Of a DNA stretch of 64,000 bases, positions 10,189 to 23,236 are shown in pieces. A program made the position numbers and the translations under genes. The stretch comes from Notospermus geniculatus (taxonomy: Eukaryota > Nemertea > Pilidiophora > Heteronemertea > Lineidae): the NCBI GenBank assembly GCA_002633025.1, contig NMRB01000513.1:199813-263812 (forward strand), read 5' to 3'. The notes below the pieces were generated by a model, which saw only the letters and a program-made list of their open reading frames with translations, searched no databases and was not told where the DNA came from. The number at the start of each line of letters is the position of its first letter. Position 1 is the stretch's first letter.

Positions 10189-12312
10189 CTGAAAATATAT
10201 GAATGATACGGAGACATTAGTTTTTGAGTATAAGAGCTGTGACCTAGGCAATTTTTTGAACGGTAGGCTAATTGACGAATGTTCGCCATCGCAGTGGTGA
10301 ATCTGAAACATCAACAGCCAAATTATTGAATTGGTGATTTTGGACCCCTTGTGAAAGACTTCATATGCAGAGATCCTTATGTATTCTCAATGGAAGCAGA
10401 CCCGACGTATATACATGAACATGCACGTACGTACATGAACTGCACTGGCAATGATGAGGTACTGTCAAGCGTGATAAAAGAAACCTCACTCAATTTCACA
10501 CGAAGTGCATCATAATGATCGTATTATGTGGCAACATTTCAACTTCTTCAAATATCATAATCAAGTGTTAATGGATTTCCATAAAAGACCATCGGAACTG
10601 TTGTACTAATCTGCCAAACATATGAACTTGCGACCCCGCCTCAAGGGAAAGAGGGAAAGGAAAGTAGGCCTACTGGTGTGAATGTTGAGAAAACAGTGAC
10701 GTTCAAAAGGGATTTTGATTGGCACTGTTCATTGTCCGTTGGTTCCTGTGAGATAGTTGTCCTAAAGGCCCACCCAGTCCCGACTGTATTGTGGCCCAAG
10801 GGGATGGTTGGACTTGGACACAAAGTACGAGTCTTTTTTTTCTGTCAAGAGATGGCAGGAAACAATTTTAGCCAGGGTTTATGGTACATGTAAAACTGAA
10901 CTCTAAAGCAACTGAAGGTGGTTTAAGGATTATATGATAATTAGGTTTGAACGGTGATAAGTATTGTCAAGTGTGGTTGATCCCAAAATACCCGACATAA
11001 GAACTCATTTTTAATGTGATTGTGTAGGCTACCTCTCCCAGCTTTAAGTCTATTAATCCTATCTTAAAATGAACAAGCACAAATAAAAGGATCACACGAC
11101 GCAACCTCGCAATGAAAAACAAACTGCTCTAGCAACCACTAGCTGTTATAAATCCTTAACCATGTGGCTGTGCTAAGTTGAGGACGGTTACTGAGTGTGT
11201 GATTTTTTTCTCCATCCACCTGCCGGTGACTTACATTACATGCTTGAACCACCAATTCAAGTGATGAGAAGCCTAAAATAATCTAAGCCTAAAATAATCT
11301 ATTTCATGCACCAGACTATGGTGCAAAATGCGTGTTAAGGATGACCAGTTACAAATTCCGACAGGTTCTTTTCAAAGTTTCCCTCCCCTGAACATTACTT
11401 CGCACATTGCAAACTGATTTATCGGTGGTTGATATGAATGTGGATACATTATGAAGACGTCTGTTTATCAAAAGACGAGACATGCCGTACGTCATGTTTT
11501 CACAGACGAACTGCCAAGCTTTGAGAGCCTTCAGCCCAATCACAATCGATTATATTGTCGCCCATTTATCAAACGTGGTCATGGCTTTACTTTGAGAATT
11601 AGCCGTGCAGTAAAATGGCCGAGTAGAAAAGGAAGCGTGTTCAGGAAATGTTCAGAAGACCACCAAAGAACTCGCAGTGAACCTCCAAAGGAGGACCATG
11701 CACAAGATCATCTACAATGCCCCGTAATGATGCCGTTGGGTTGGGTTTCAACCTCTCAATTGGGTGCCAATAGATAAAGGACTAAAGTGGACGAACGAAA
11801 ACGTAAGGATAGGTTCACCATTGTAACCGGTGATATGATTGGTGAGGAGTAAACGTATTGATATGTGGCGCCACTGGTCAGGTCCAATTTGCTTACGTCC
11901 TTTCTGTGATTGGTTCATTAGTAATTAGCAATAATGTGTAACACGCCCATTGACAGCTTTGTATGAGGTCACTNTTGAAGAATACGTCTTGTAATTGGCC
12001 CCGCCTTCTATTCATAAACCGAACGTAACATGAACGTATGCCTTGATCACGTGTTAGAAACTCGCCAATCGTTGATGCCGTTCCATGCGTCATGGACGAA
12101 AATTTTACGTTTTCGTTTCGGACTTTAGTCCTTTACCTAATAGTACATGTAGTATGCCACTGCCACAGTATATAAGTGGAGTCTACCGTGCACCAGGAAG
12201 ATGACAGACCTACGAGGTGGGAAATGACCAAGCCATGCCGGATGACTTCATGTACTTCCCTTTGAAATCAGTAACTCAGTAATTTCTTTCGGTGAAAAAA
12301 AACCCTACTCAC
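10189..12312 (-). other. Intron of the RASSF9/10-like gene
   Basis: The donor is GTGAGT (12312-12307 on minus) and the acceptor is TTTTCAG. The intron holds a 367-bp element (11772-12138) and a block (about 10967-11304) that is absent from the second copy of this region. No other exon is evident. Confidence 0.7.
11772..12138. mobile_element. 367-bp TIR element, present in one copy only
   Basis: The ends are AGATAAAGGACTAAAGT and ACTTTAGTCCTTTACCT, inverted with one mismatch. AAT flanks both sides (11769-11771 and 12139-12141). The second copy of the region has the uninterrupted site GCCAATAGTACATG at about 28563, so this is a clean filled/empty pair. No transposase is encoded, and one base is N (11974). 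Confidence 0.8.
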
Positions 12313-12391
12313 CACGCTTCTTATGCCTATCAACATTGCTAAAATTCTCGTTGTACTTTCGTTTCCGAGACTTCTCAGGTGTGTACTCCAT
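12313..12391 (-). CDS. RASSF10: RASSF9/10-like protein, first coding exon
   Basis: The exon encodes 26 residues plus one base, starting MEYTPEKSRKRK after a good context (CACAATGG) and ending CGT G before the donor GTGAGT. Joined to 10188 it reads KKR-ELEMTEEE in frame, giving a protein of about 518 residues with a basic N-terminal extension before the RA domain. The second copy (28732-28810) keeps the same length, frame and splice site with only an Asp-to-Ala difference, which supports coding function. A longer upstream ORF starting MASFYRES is not preserved in the second copy because of an indel that is not a multiple of three, so MEYT is preferred as the start. Confidence 0.75.
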
Positions 12392-12960
12392 TGTGGGAAA
12401 GTTACAGAAATCGGTTTTACAGTGAAATATGCCGTACGAAGTTGAACAAGGTATACGCCTGCCGCTCTCTCTATAGAAAGATGCCATGTGGCAGTAACAG
12501 CGATACTGGTAAATTCAATTATGTCTTTTCCTTATATAGCAGCAGAGAAGTGTGACTTTATTACATAAGTCAAAAGTCTTGAGTCAAAAGATCAACTCGG
12601 GTTCTTTTTAAAACAAATTACATGTAGTTTATCTTGCAGCCAATTAATGAGAAGAACTCTTGAAGAATTACTGCAGCTTGGAAGAACCATCAAGAAAACG
12701 AAGGTGTCAGCAATCAGCAATAGTGCCTTATTATTTTTACTGGCAGGAAAGTCAAGCCAGCGGTTAGGATGAAGGTGTTGCAATTAGGGGTGTTAATTAG
12801 TAAATAATTAGTAATTAGTGTTAATTAGTAAATAATCATTCCAGTCGTGATCAAATTGTTGTGCAGGTGTTTGACGAGGGTGTACTCTTTCCTTGACGCT
12901 GGTCCATAAACGCTGAAGTTAGGATACGAAATTAGGGCTGTATGGGCCTAATTGTTGATT

Positions 12961-13235
12961 GATGACGAGTACTAATACTTCCATGCAAAGATAAAGATTG
13001 ATTGGCGAGTCAAGGTGTGAATTTTGTTCAGAAATGATGATGAGGGGTTAATTGTTGATACGAGTACTGGTATCAAACTTTGATTGGCGAGTCAAGGTGT
13101 GAATTTTGTTCGCAAACGATGATGAAGCCTAGATGTTGATGACGAGAACTGGTACCGGTGTATCAAAGATTGATTGGCAAGTCAAGGTGTGAATTTTGTT
13201 CAGTAGTGATGATAATGAGTAGTGGCATCAAAGAT
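12961..13235. repeat. VNTR of about 75-85 bp units, three units in copy 1
   Basis: The core GATTGGCGAGTCAAGGTG, followed by TGAATTTTGTTC and a GATGATGA tract, repeats three times. The corresponding stretch in copy 2 (29340-29535) has two units. Confidence 0.75.
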
Positions 13236-14213
13236 TAGGGACGGTGCAGAAATGTGCACTTCGTTCAGTAACAAAGACGATAGGACTAAATAACTCGACC
13301 ACGTTCACAACACTTGTGCAATATAAGTCAATGCAGTGACGGGTCGTTCCATGAAGTTGTACAGCTATCCTCCACATTAATCTATAACACTGGGCCCAAC
13401 GTCAGCCAGAAAAAGGAGCGGTTAGTCGTACCCGGTACGACGACGACTGCCAGATCACGATTCCTGCCACATTATCAGCATTAGGATTTAGGAACAAATG
13501 TACTACGGCACATATTAACTGTCGGATGTATCCACATAGAAATTCTCCAAACGAAGAAAGCAATAGATGTCAGTCCCCATACATGTACGTGTATGTAGCT
13601 TATGTCTACAATTTTTGCTCAACCTGCAGGCCTAATCTGCCAATGTGTGGGTCCGATAACTTTGGACAAAACCACTGCGAGTGACACCGCGGTAGACTGG
13701 GCCTATAGTAACACGGAATTTCGCCTGTCCACTATTTGTCTTAATCAAAGGAATTGTCACCCCTTATTCTTATTCTTATCTACAGATTATGTTATTTAGC
13801 TAAGAACCCTCTTTCAGAGAAACAATCAGAGAAACAATGAAGTTCCTTCTCAAGTGCCTTAACTTTTCCTATTACGCGCCCATTTTTCCTTCCTTTTCTT
13901 GGTAGGTAAACAGAGATGTTATTTTCCTGTTTCGAACGAATAGAAAGGGGCAGCGTATAAAGACCCTTCGCGTCGCCAGGATGGTTGGCTCGTTGAACCC
14001 CCAGAGAGAAGATGGTCCGTAGAGCGGAGTCCTTGAGACAAAGTTTGGTGTCTTGCGTTTCAAGCCAGCACTGAATTATTAAAGGACATGATCTTCACCA
14101 ATTACATGTACTCCTGATCAGACACTTTGGCTTTGGACATTGAATCACCATGCAGGTTTTCAAAGTGTGTCACATAGATCTTTGATAACAGGGTGTTGAA
14201 TGACACTTCGAAT

Positions 14214-14294
14214 ATCGGCCAAACATGGTAAGCGTTGTTGTTGTCGGAGATGCCAAATGTTAGAGTTTGTGGGTTCGAATCCCCCAATAACTGC
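14214..14294 (+). repeat. tRNA-like relic (Leu/Ser-like), possible SINE head
   Basis: An A-box-like GGCCAAACATGGTAAGCG is followed about 35 bases later by a perfect B-box core GGGTTCGAATCCC, with the spacing of a long-variable-arm tRNA. The acceptor stem does not pair, so a working tRNA gene is unlikely. A tRNA pseudogene or the 5' part of a tRNA-derived SINE fits better. The same sequence is at 30504-30584. Confidence 0.4.
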
Positions 14295-17200
14295 TCATGA
14301 TAAGAACCAGTTTTCACTGCCAGTGTCACGCTTTATACCCAATGTATTTTCGGAAATGGAGTTGCGTGTTGCTGGTAATCATCGACCCAAATTACCTGTA
14401 ATTGCCAGCATCGCGGATATAGGTCCTTCCCAGCATCTTCACCCCGTGCCTGATGGACCAACATATTTGACGAAAGGGCATCGGAATGCAGACCCCTGCT
14501 AAGAAGTGAATGCGTGGGAGGTAGAGAAACGCCCTTTTTATCCGAAGCCATTCAAGAGGAAACATCTCACAACTCCCGTCCAAGATCGCATGGCAATCAG
14601 CCACAAGGCCACACATGATTTCTCCTTTGTCACCAAGCCAATTATAAAATCAAACACGATACCACCATTTTAACATTTCCGCAAAGAGGGGTCCCCCATT
14701 AGGAAGGGATTGATTGATGAAGGTGAAAGGTGGAGCAAAAGATAGTTCGAATTCCAATCTAAAAATTCATCCATCTTAATATAACGATTAGGAATTTTTC
14801 GCGGCTGTTTCATTAATTCTTTGCTTTGTGTGCTGCAGGGAACCACTTGCAGAACAATTATCCTGAACGTGTGAAGTGCATTATGGCGTCGTGTTGGCTA
14901 ACGTGATAAGTTTGTTCCTTCAATTCATTCACTGAGAAAGACCATCTCAGTCTATATCAGATTCCTCACGTACTTCGTCGTGCACATACATGTAGACATG
15001 GCAGATTTTTCTTTTTTCGACATCCCACAACCAAGGCCTATCACGGAAACTGATGACCGATCACTGACGAGTCCCCGTCCGGCCAACGAAGGCATCAGCT
15101 AACCGCAGGAGAAACCGTTTCGAAACAATTACCATTTCAGGATCAATTCCGTTTCATATGGCACGTGGTTCCTCTTCATAATGATCTCAAATGCCTGAGA
15201 ACCAGCACACAAGCATTTTGTGGTCAATTTATCGATGTCTGAGTCATTCAAACCTTCCGCATAAACACCTCACCTATACAACCCGACATAACCAAATCGA
15301 CAGTAAATAGATTGAATTTACAAGTGTATTTGCCAGATTCTATGTCATATAAAAAGCTTTTCATTCATATAAATCGTCGATGTAAAGTGACTTTTATTTC
15401 CCGATTGCCATATGACCCAGATGGGCCATCTTCCCACAAAGACCCCTTGTCGAGCTCTTTTTTCAACAATCCGATATAATGTATAGAACTTGTTGAATAA
15501 TATTTTCATTTTCTGTGAGAAAGTGGAACGACATATCGCAGACACGTTACCATGCATTGAAGTCACAGACGTGTGTCAGTCCGTAACTTCCTGCAGTCGT
15601 CACTGGTGTCGCGGTCGATGATGATTTCATTAGGAACCGCCAGGTTGTTGGCATGACATGACCAACCCAAAGGGCAACTACTTCCGCCAACCACCAGCAT
15701 GCTGGGATCGCAGGATACAGGGAATTCCCCAGTCTCTTAGTCCGTCTTCGATGCTTCCGTCACGTCATCTGATCTATATGACCCTCTGACACAGACCTAG
15801 ATTCTTAGGACCCACTTGTTAAAGTCATCAAAGGTACTTGTTTGGCAAACACCTATACAATGTGATGTGCACATGATTATAAAATTCCACACCACCCACA
15901 CAATTCATTCGCCCGAATGATTTATATGCTAAGTGCTGATATTTCGACACCTTTGGAAAGCTATCGGTATATTCGCCTTCACATCGAAGAAAATCTACAA
16001 GGGAGAGTTGAGACGATCAGCTGATTTACCGAACCTTATCGAAGTGACCGTCTGAATCATGTGAACAGAACCAGCGAAAGGAAATCGTGAGGAGTCAAGA
16101 ATGCTCCGCGAAGCTTCAAATCACTCAAAAGCGATTGCAGCTCAGCAACGAATCAGTTATGCCCGTCAATTTTTTAAATATAGGGCCTACTCAGTAAATA
16201 CTTGCATGTGGCTCTTAAGCCCAATTATAGGCCCTGAATCAAAATTTCAAAAAAAAATCCTACGAAAAATCTGACCGTGAGCGCCGGGCATGAAACTTCT
16301 CTACTTTACAACAAGCGACAACAACAACGAACACACAGGTCTCATCATCTAGTTTAGAGAATCACATGTATGCTCCGAGGTCTCACTCAACAACCACTGC
16401 ACAAACTCGAACGATAGCTAGTGCATACAAAGCAGTTTTTTACTGCCTTTCGGCACACGCGGGAACAATGGTTCAAATCTGATTGGACGACAATATAGGT
16501 CACGAGGACGCAAAAAATGGAACGGAAAATGCGCTGCAAGGGGACGCGATGAAAATTTTCAAAAACCACAGTGTCATTTATGATGCAGGGTCAAAGAATG
16601 GTGTGGGTTCAAAAGTCGGATAGATGTTTGTGTATGTGCATCGAGTGTTCAAGTTTCTCAACACAAGCATCTGTGATTCAGAGACCAAGAATGGAATGAC
16701 AAGTTCAACAGTCAAAGTGATATTTGCATGAATATTGATCAAGGGCGTTCTCAGTATACGAAATGCAATACTGAGCTGTGTCTGGGAACTTTTGATCAGA
16801 AATTTTCCCTGATTGTGTAGATATCGGCATACACTCTAGGCCTACTTTCGTTTATGGTTCTCCATCTCATCGTTACGATCTGAATTCATGATATGAGAAA
16901 GGCGGGATCTCTGTCACAACAGTCCTTTTTTTGTACGCACCCTTTGATATGGAATTCTGAGAAACATACATACGGCAAAACTTTTGTAATCGGTAAATGC
17001 ACACTGCACAGATGCAGAACATTCAAACATTCATCAGCACAAGTTAAGCTTCTTGAGTCCTCAAACTGAACGAGTTTGCCAACAGCAACATTAAAATGGT
17101 CTTCAGATCATTCAAGGAACGGCAAAGACGCTGAGAAGTAGCCTAAAGATCTTTCGAGGAGTTCATGATCTTACCGTATTTTTTATTTAATCCAACTGTG

Positions 17201-20200
17201 TACGAAGTTGTATTCCAAAGTTGTATAAAATAAAATGATGTTAATCCTGGGAATTGGTAATCCAATTGGTAACTGAATGAAGGTGTAACATGAGAGATGA
17301 ACCCATTCGGATTATTTTCACGATAGTAATCCGATGAAAATTGTCATAGTAATTCATGAAGCGTTCGAATGGTACTGTAATCCCAATGATACAACAAGCT
17401 AGCCTGTCTTTGCTGTGCACTGTCAAAGCTAGGAATGAAGCCTGCAAAACGCGTCAACCACAACGCACGATCCTTGAATGAATAGCCATCGCGAATACCG
17501 TTGTTGGTCTAGTCACGTGGGTGCTTTAGATGGCGTTCAAGGAAGGGTAAATAAACGGCATATGTTTCAAAATGTTTTTGTATTGGATGGGTTGAAATAA
17601 CAGGGAACGTACAATAGACGTGTTTTCTGTGCTGTTGTCATTTATGAGCTACCTATATTTTGAAAGAAGCAGAATTTCCGGACCAGAAAACATTACAATT
17701 GCAGCATAGCATGAGACCAATTTAACACCGATAGAAGTTTTATGATGTGAGGTATATGACCTGATCAGATCGAACCAAACGTGTATTGCCTAATCTGGAT
17801 CAGTGGAATTCGCGATACCATATCAGTTGTTCCAGGAGAAAGATTACAAATTTCTCCGAACGTTTTTGATAGCAATAGATTACCTTTCGTCGTGCTGTAA
17901 TCGCAATTCGATTCGGCAGAACCCGGGTTCCACTAAAACCTGGGGGTACATGTACCTTTAACCAAATGGAAAATGCATTAAGTTAATTAAGCAAGCTTCT
18001 AAATGGCTTGCAAAGCCGAATTTCAGTCGGCTGCTGTTGATCGCATGCCCCATGAATGAAGACCGTCCACCCTGAAGTGGAGTGAGTGGGCGGTCTTATA
18101 CTTATACATGTACTTGATTTCACTGATATTTTCTCCCACAGTCTCTGTGCTTCTCATAAAGTATCTCAAGATGAACCAAGTCATGTATCACAACCAAACT
18201 TGCAGAAACATGTATTCGAGGAAAAAGTTAGTTGTCTGATATTGCTTTGTCCATTCATCCGGAGATCGCTGTAGGGATTCCACGGCACATTGCCAAATCT
18301 CCCAGGGCCACTGAGAATCTTCTACTCCAGCATACCATAGTGGATATCATTCTGGCCCATGTGACCATCGATTTCGGACTGTTTATTCAGATAGGACAAA
18401 CACTCGCGGGCAAATATGACTAGCTTTCCCTTCGAGTGTCTTTCTTTGTGATGTTTGTGGTTTTAGACGAAAGCAGCTTGGCCATGAAAGAGGACACCTG
18501 TAGTTTCCATGCCACGAGAGGAGATATTATCCACGGTATTGATATGGTTGAGAACAGGTTGTGAATCGACGTGCAGACGGGCAGCTGTAGTATTTCACAT
18601 TCACATTACATTGTTACCAATATCGTGGGTCGGCTGACAAAGATCCCCAGGTGCTTTGGTGCAAATTATAGGATCTCGTCCTAATATTGTCAAAATTCAG
18701 TATGGGGCTGTGTATACTGTATGTACAAAAGATAACACCTCTCGATATCAGAACAGAAGCGTGCATATGCCACAAACAGTAATGTATTCAAGATGGCTGC
18801 TCCGGTAGCCATGATTTTTGATTTCCTATCGAGCGCCTCTTGGCGCTGCGACAACAACGGATATTCATTTATCTTGTGCTTTCATCCAAGCAGGACCTTA
18901 TATAGGTTCATTTTAACCATGAACACTCGGCAGTAGCCTACGTGGTAAATTCTGGTAAACACCTAGAATAAAACTTTACTGCCCACGCTGACTGTTGTAT
19001 CATCCACGTTTTTGTAGGCAAACAGCTCCATTATCGTAAAAACGCGGTATATTACACTGGTCCCATTGATTCGTGATCATTACATGTACCTACCACATCA
19101 TAATGAAACTTCGATTCGCTACCACTTTTACAACACATCCGTGAGTTAACAGCTTCATTGGCAAGGTCAACGCCACAAAGGTTGCCTTCATGTTTGGACA
19201 TAGCGTGCAATAAATCCATTGAAATAAGATGGAATAGCAATAAATGCCCATTCAAGGTTAAAACATGAACATGTACTTATTGTAAAATATTCCTGGAAAT
19301 CAACGGCAAATCCCGAGATTTGTCATGTACGAAAATAATAACCTGCGTCGACACGTCGACTTGTACTCAGAACTTCTCCCAGGACGTCTTCGAATGACAT
19401 GTAGGTGTCCGGCCGAGCAACGACCCAAGGCCAAGTAACGGATGGGAATTACAGCAACGGAAGCACCAAAAGCTCCGAAGACAATGGGAAAGCCTCCGTG
19501 ACGTTACAGGTACAAAAGGATCAACTCTGCTTTGTATGTCGCGACTGCCGGGTGGGGAATTAACACATAAGTTTGTCTAACGTATCATCCATTGACATCA
19601 CTCACAGAAAGTGGGATTTAGCTCCTAAAGCCGCAACATAATCTGAGATTCTATGCATTTTCATTCTATCCTTCCCGTTAGGCTATTTTCTCGGTCAACG
19701 TTGATGCTATTTAGATAGGCATTGCAGATACCCCAAGGGCGAAAGAGAGCTATATTTGGTAAATTGACGTTTTCCATAACCCGTCATGAATCAAGATCAA
19801 ATCGGATTATTGCCACAAATCAAACATGGTCATCATAAGCTCTTATGCACATCTCAAAATCCGTTGACTTAGCCCAAGAGCTAACGTCGGGTCAGCAAAA
19901 AAGTGTTCATACCCATCGACTCGTTCTGACAGAATACAAATCAAAACTGAATGGTATTTTACCTACCGTGAGTCATCAATCCATTGTTTCTTGAATATGG
20001 TAGGCTATTGTTAATTCCACACCGGATCTGCTATAGCTTTACTGTTCTCTCGAATTCTGAAGTTACAAAGAGTGGTACATATTATACCACGGGCCTGACC
20101 ACGTCAGAAAGTGATTCCTTGAACCCGTTGTACGACGGTCAACTTCATAATACTGTTTGAAAACATCTTACATGCATATAAACGACATGTTTGCAGGGGT

Positions 20201-21793
20201 AAGCAACAAAGTTCATGAGCAAACGTTCTCAAAGAAAATCGTCAAAACAACATTCTTGTGTGACGTATACTGTGCAGTTGGTCAGCCACAAGAAACGTTA
20301 AAAACTACTAACTAGTATCTTTTTTCACATTGCTACAATGGAGGACATTGCATGAAAACATCTGACTGGCTGGGCACACTTGCAACCAGAAAGCTTCATC
20401 CATAGACCGAGGTTAAATGGGAGTCCTCTGCAGTAGCCAATCAACGCACAGTGCCACAATGAACTAACCAATCGAGTTGTCGGGGATTTCGTGCATGTGA
20501 GCAAAGAGGACCTTTCGATACCTTCAACATCAACAAAAACATGGTGGTCCCCTACTGAAATGCCCCAGTTTTCACATCAAAATTGCGGTGCCACCATTAC
20601 AAGCGATGCATTCCTCGCCCAGTGGGGTTCCTCTGGTCGCGTGGCGTGCTCACTAATTTCCTTTTATTTGCGATAAAATCCTTCGGAACCTTATGAAAAA
20701 TCATGACCTTCTTCGTGACGTAGTGGAACATGCCAAAAGTGTCCAGCAGTTATCAACGCATGAGACCACGCTGAACCTTCCATTTTTAGCCAGCATCGAC
20801 GAAATTCTGACGTCGGCCTAAACACGGAATACTATCCAATAGGATGAGATGTGAAATAGACCCCCCGCTTTACCTCAAATGCAGTAGGCTATGATCCTCA
20901 GATGGACACTCCGCTTCTCGAGATATATTCCGCACGTCAATACGAGGCGATCGTAATCTATCGTCGAACAATGTGAACTATCGTTGTAATGGTTGTGAAC
21001 ATGAGTAACCGTTAAGTATGAAGAAATTAACTGCAGCTGTGACATCATGAATGTATGGGATTAATTTCATCAAAGTATTGTGTGTTATATTCAACTTTAA
21101 AGCCAGTGCAGCATATGGCGTTCTATTGTTGACATACTAAAATACATGTACGAATTTACTGGATTTGCTTATATACATCCAGGTTTTGCTTGAGGTTTCT
21201 CAACCCAGGTGTCATTGGCCTCAAGCCAGGGTCTTTGACGATTCCCCATGAGTCAATGACATACTAGAACTACCAGGTACGAGTTACCACAAATCTGGTC
21301 TCTTCGAGGGAGAGATAAGTGAGTTTTTGCAGTCTTTAAACTGCTCGTACATGTACGTTTGCCATCAATCCAAAATTTCGAAATTACGACAAAAATTCAC
21401 ATTCATACCTTGTTTTGTCTCAACTTGTCAAACCTGGTCCTGTGTCTTATAAGTCCAACGGAAGATTTATCGCCGTCCATTTATTTAGGCAACGTCCCAA
21501 CAAGGACAGGAAATAGGTCGACCATGGTGACAAAGTGACCCATTTCCTCAGTTACAACAAGGTACCCACATTAGCGGAGCCCACCATTCATTCCGATGAA
21601 TTGCTGAGTAGTAATAACGAATATCAAGTAATCAATAACTTTATAATCGAGTTGTCGACAATAAAACGCAAGAAATATTCCTTATGGACGCACTAATTTC
21701 CTGAATACGTTTACGGTACACACTCTTCGAATGATTTATGACGGTAGTGTTGGTCGGTACCCCGTCGGAAATTGGCGGAGGCGCCATTATTGA

Positions 21794-21958
21794 CAGGGCC
21801 GTATTTAACTTTTTGGTCCAGGGGGGGCAGAAGCCTCTCAGGGGGGGCAGAAGACCTCTTTTTGCCATTTTTTGCCCAAAATCCGCATGAAAATCACGTT
21901 TTTTGGTTGGCTCAGGGGGGCAACTGCCCCCCTCGCCCCCCCTTTAAATACGGCCCTG
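21794..21958. mobile_element. 165-bp G/C-tract MITE, present in one copy only
   Basis: The ends are CAGGGCCGTATTTA and TAAATACGGCCCTG. The interior has long G runs paired with C runs. ATTGA flanks both sides (21789-21793 and 21959-21963). The second copy has the empty site GCCATTATTGACGTAGG at about 38649. Confidence 0.85.
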
Positions 21959-22847
21959 ATTGACGTATGTTCTGTTACCTGCTGCGAAAATTAAACACGT
22001 TGGGAAAATTTGGTGTTGTAAATACTGACAATCAATGAATGATATTAGCGGATCTTAAGTGTGTAGTTCCATAACAAAGGCATAAAACGATGACAACTTT
22101 TCACCCAAAGTGCTTTCAGTTTCGTCGAAGTGTGTTGTCTGGGATCCTCAGGCAGGCCACAGTCACATGCCTTTAATTACACAATACATGTATTCCCTTT
22201 ATCAATCACATTGATCATATATTTATGGCAACGGGGCATATGACTAATGCACGCGTAAATATGACTGATGCACGCGACCACCCTGGACTTTATCAAAAAT
22301 GCAGACAATGTCGGTCTGCTTCGCCCAAAGCGTTCTTCACTTGATGAATATTTCATTTGAATAAGCCAAACGATGTGAACTAAACATGTTTTACTTGAGT
22401 GTTGTCAACTTGGCCAAGTAATTAGTCAGTGCATGTCGCATATAGAAACATGTGCACTGAGTAGACTAAAATGATGGGGGATCTCTCAATTCTGTGCTGA
22501 TTAGCGACGGCAGAGACCCTTGAAATTTCAAGGATTATGTGTACATTACATGTGTAGGTGGAACATATTCATTTGGCCACGAAGTAAAATGCACGAAAAT
22601 ATCGTATGAAAAGCGACGATAGACCATAAAAGGCGGTACTACACTTTACTCTATAGAAGTAAAGCTTCCTGCCTTGAACACAATAAATTTTGCAACAGTC
22701 AGAATATGACGAACATGTTGAGCATTCTACATACATGGGGATGTTTTGGAAGGACTTCCTATCGTAGATACCAAAGAAGAAGTGCCGGTGTAATAGAATC
22801 TAATGCCCACTCCACAGAATGGGCAGTCATCAATGTTATATTCTCTG

Positions 22848-23236
22848 NNNNNNNNNNNNNNNNNNNNNNNNNNNNNNNNNNNNNNNNNNNNNNNNNNNNN
22901 NNNNNNNNNNNNNNNNNNNNNNNNNNNNNNNNNNNNNNNNNNNNNNNNNNNNNNNNNNNNNNNNNNNNNNNNNNNNNNNNNNNNNNNNNNNNNNNNNNNN
23001 NNNNNNNNNNNNNNNNNNNNNNNNNNNNNNNNNNNNNNNNNNNNNNNNNNNNNNNNNNNNNNNNNNNNNNNNNNNNNNNNNNNNNNNNNNNNNNNNNNNN
23101 NNNNNNNNNNNNNNNNNNNNNNNNNNNNNNNNNNNNNNNNNNNNNNNNNNNNNNNNNNNNNNNNNNNNNNNNNNNNNNNNNNNNNNNNNNNNNNNNNNNN
23201 NNNNNNNNNNNNNNNNNNNNNNNNNNNNNNNNNNNN
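22848..23236. other. Assembly gap (389 N)
   Basis: A run of N. The equivalent place in copy 2 is spanned by 39394-39722, so the missing sequence can be approximated from there. The flank on the left (22683-22847) does not match copy 2. Confidence 0.99.

Noticed and set aside
10967-11304. Mobile element in the block present only in copy 1
   Set aside because: No terminal repeats or target duplication could be found at the borders, so it is left as an indel of unknown origin.
12392-12487. N-terminal extension of RASSF exon 1 to MASFYRES
   Set aside because: The second copy has a frame-changing indel in this part, while the MEYT-started exon is preserved.
14214-14294. Functional tRNA gene
   Set aside because: The B-box is perfect, but no acceptor stem pairs and no convincing anticodon arm could be folded.
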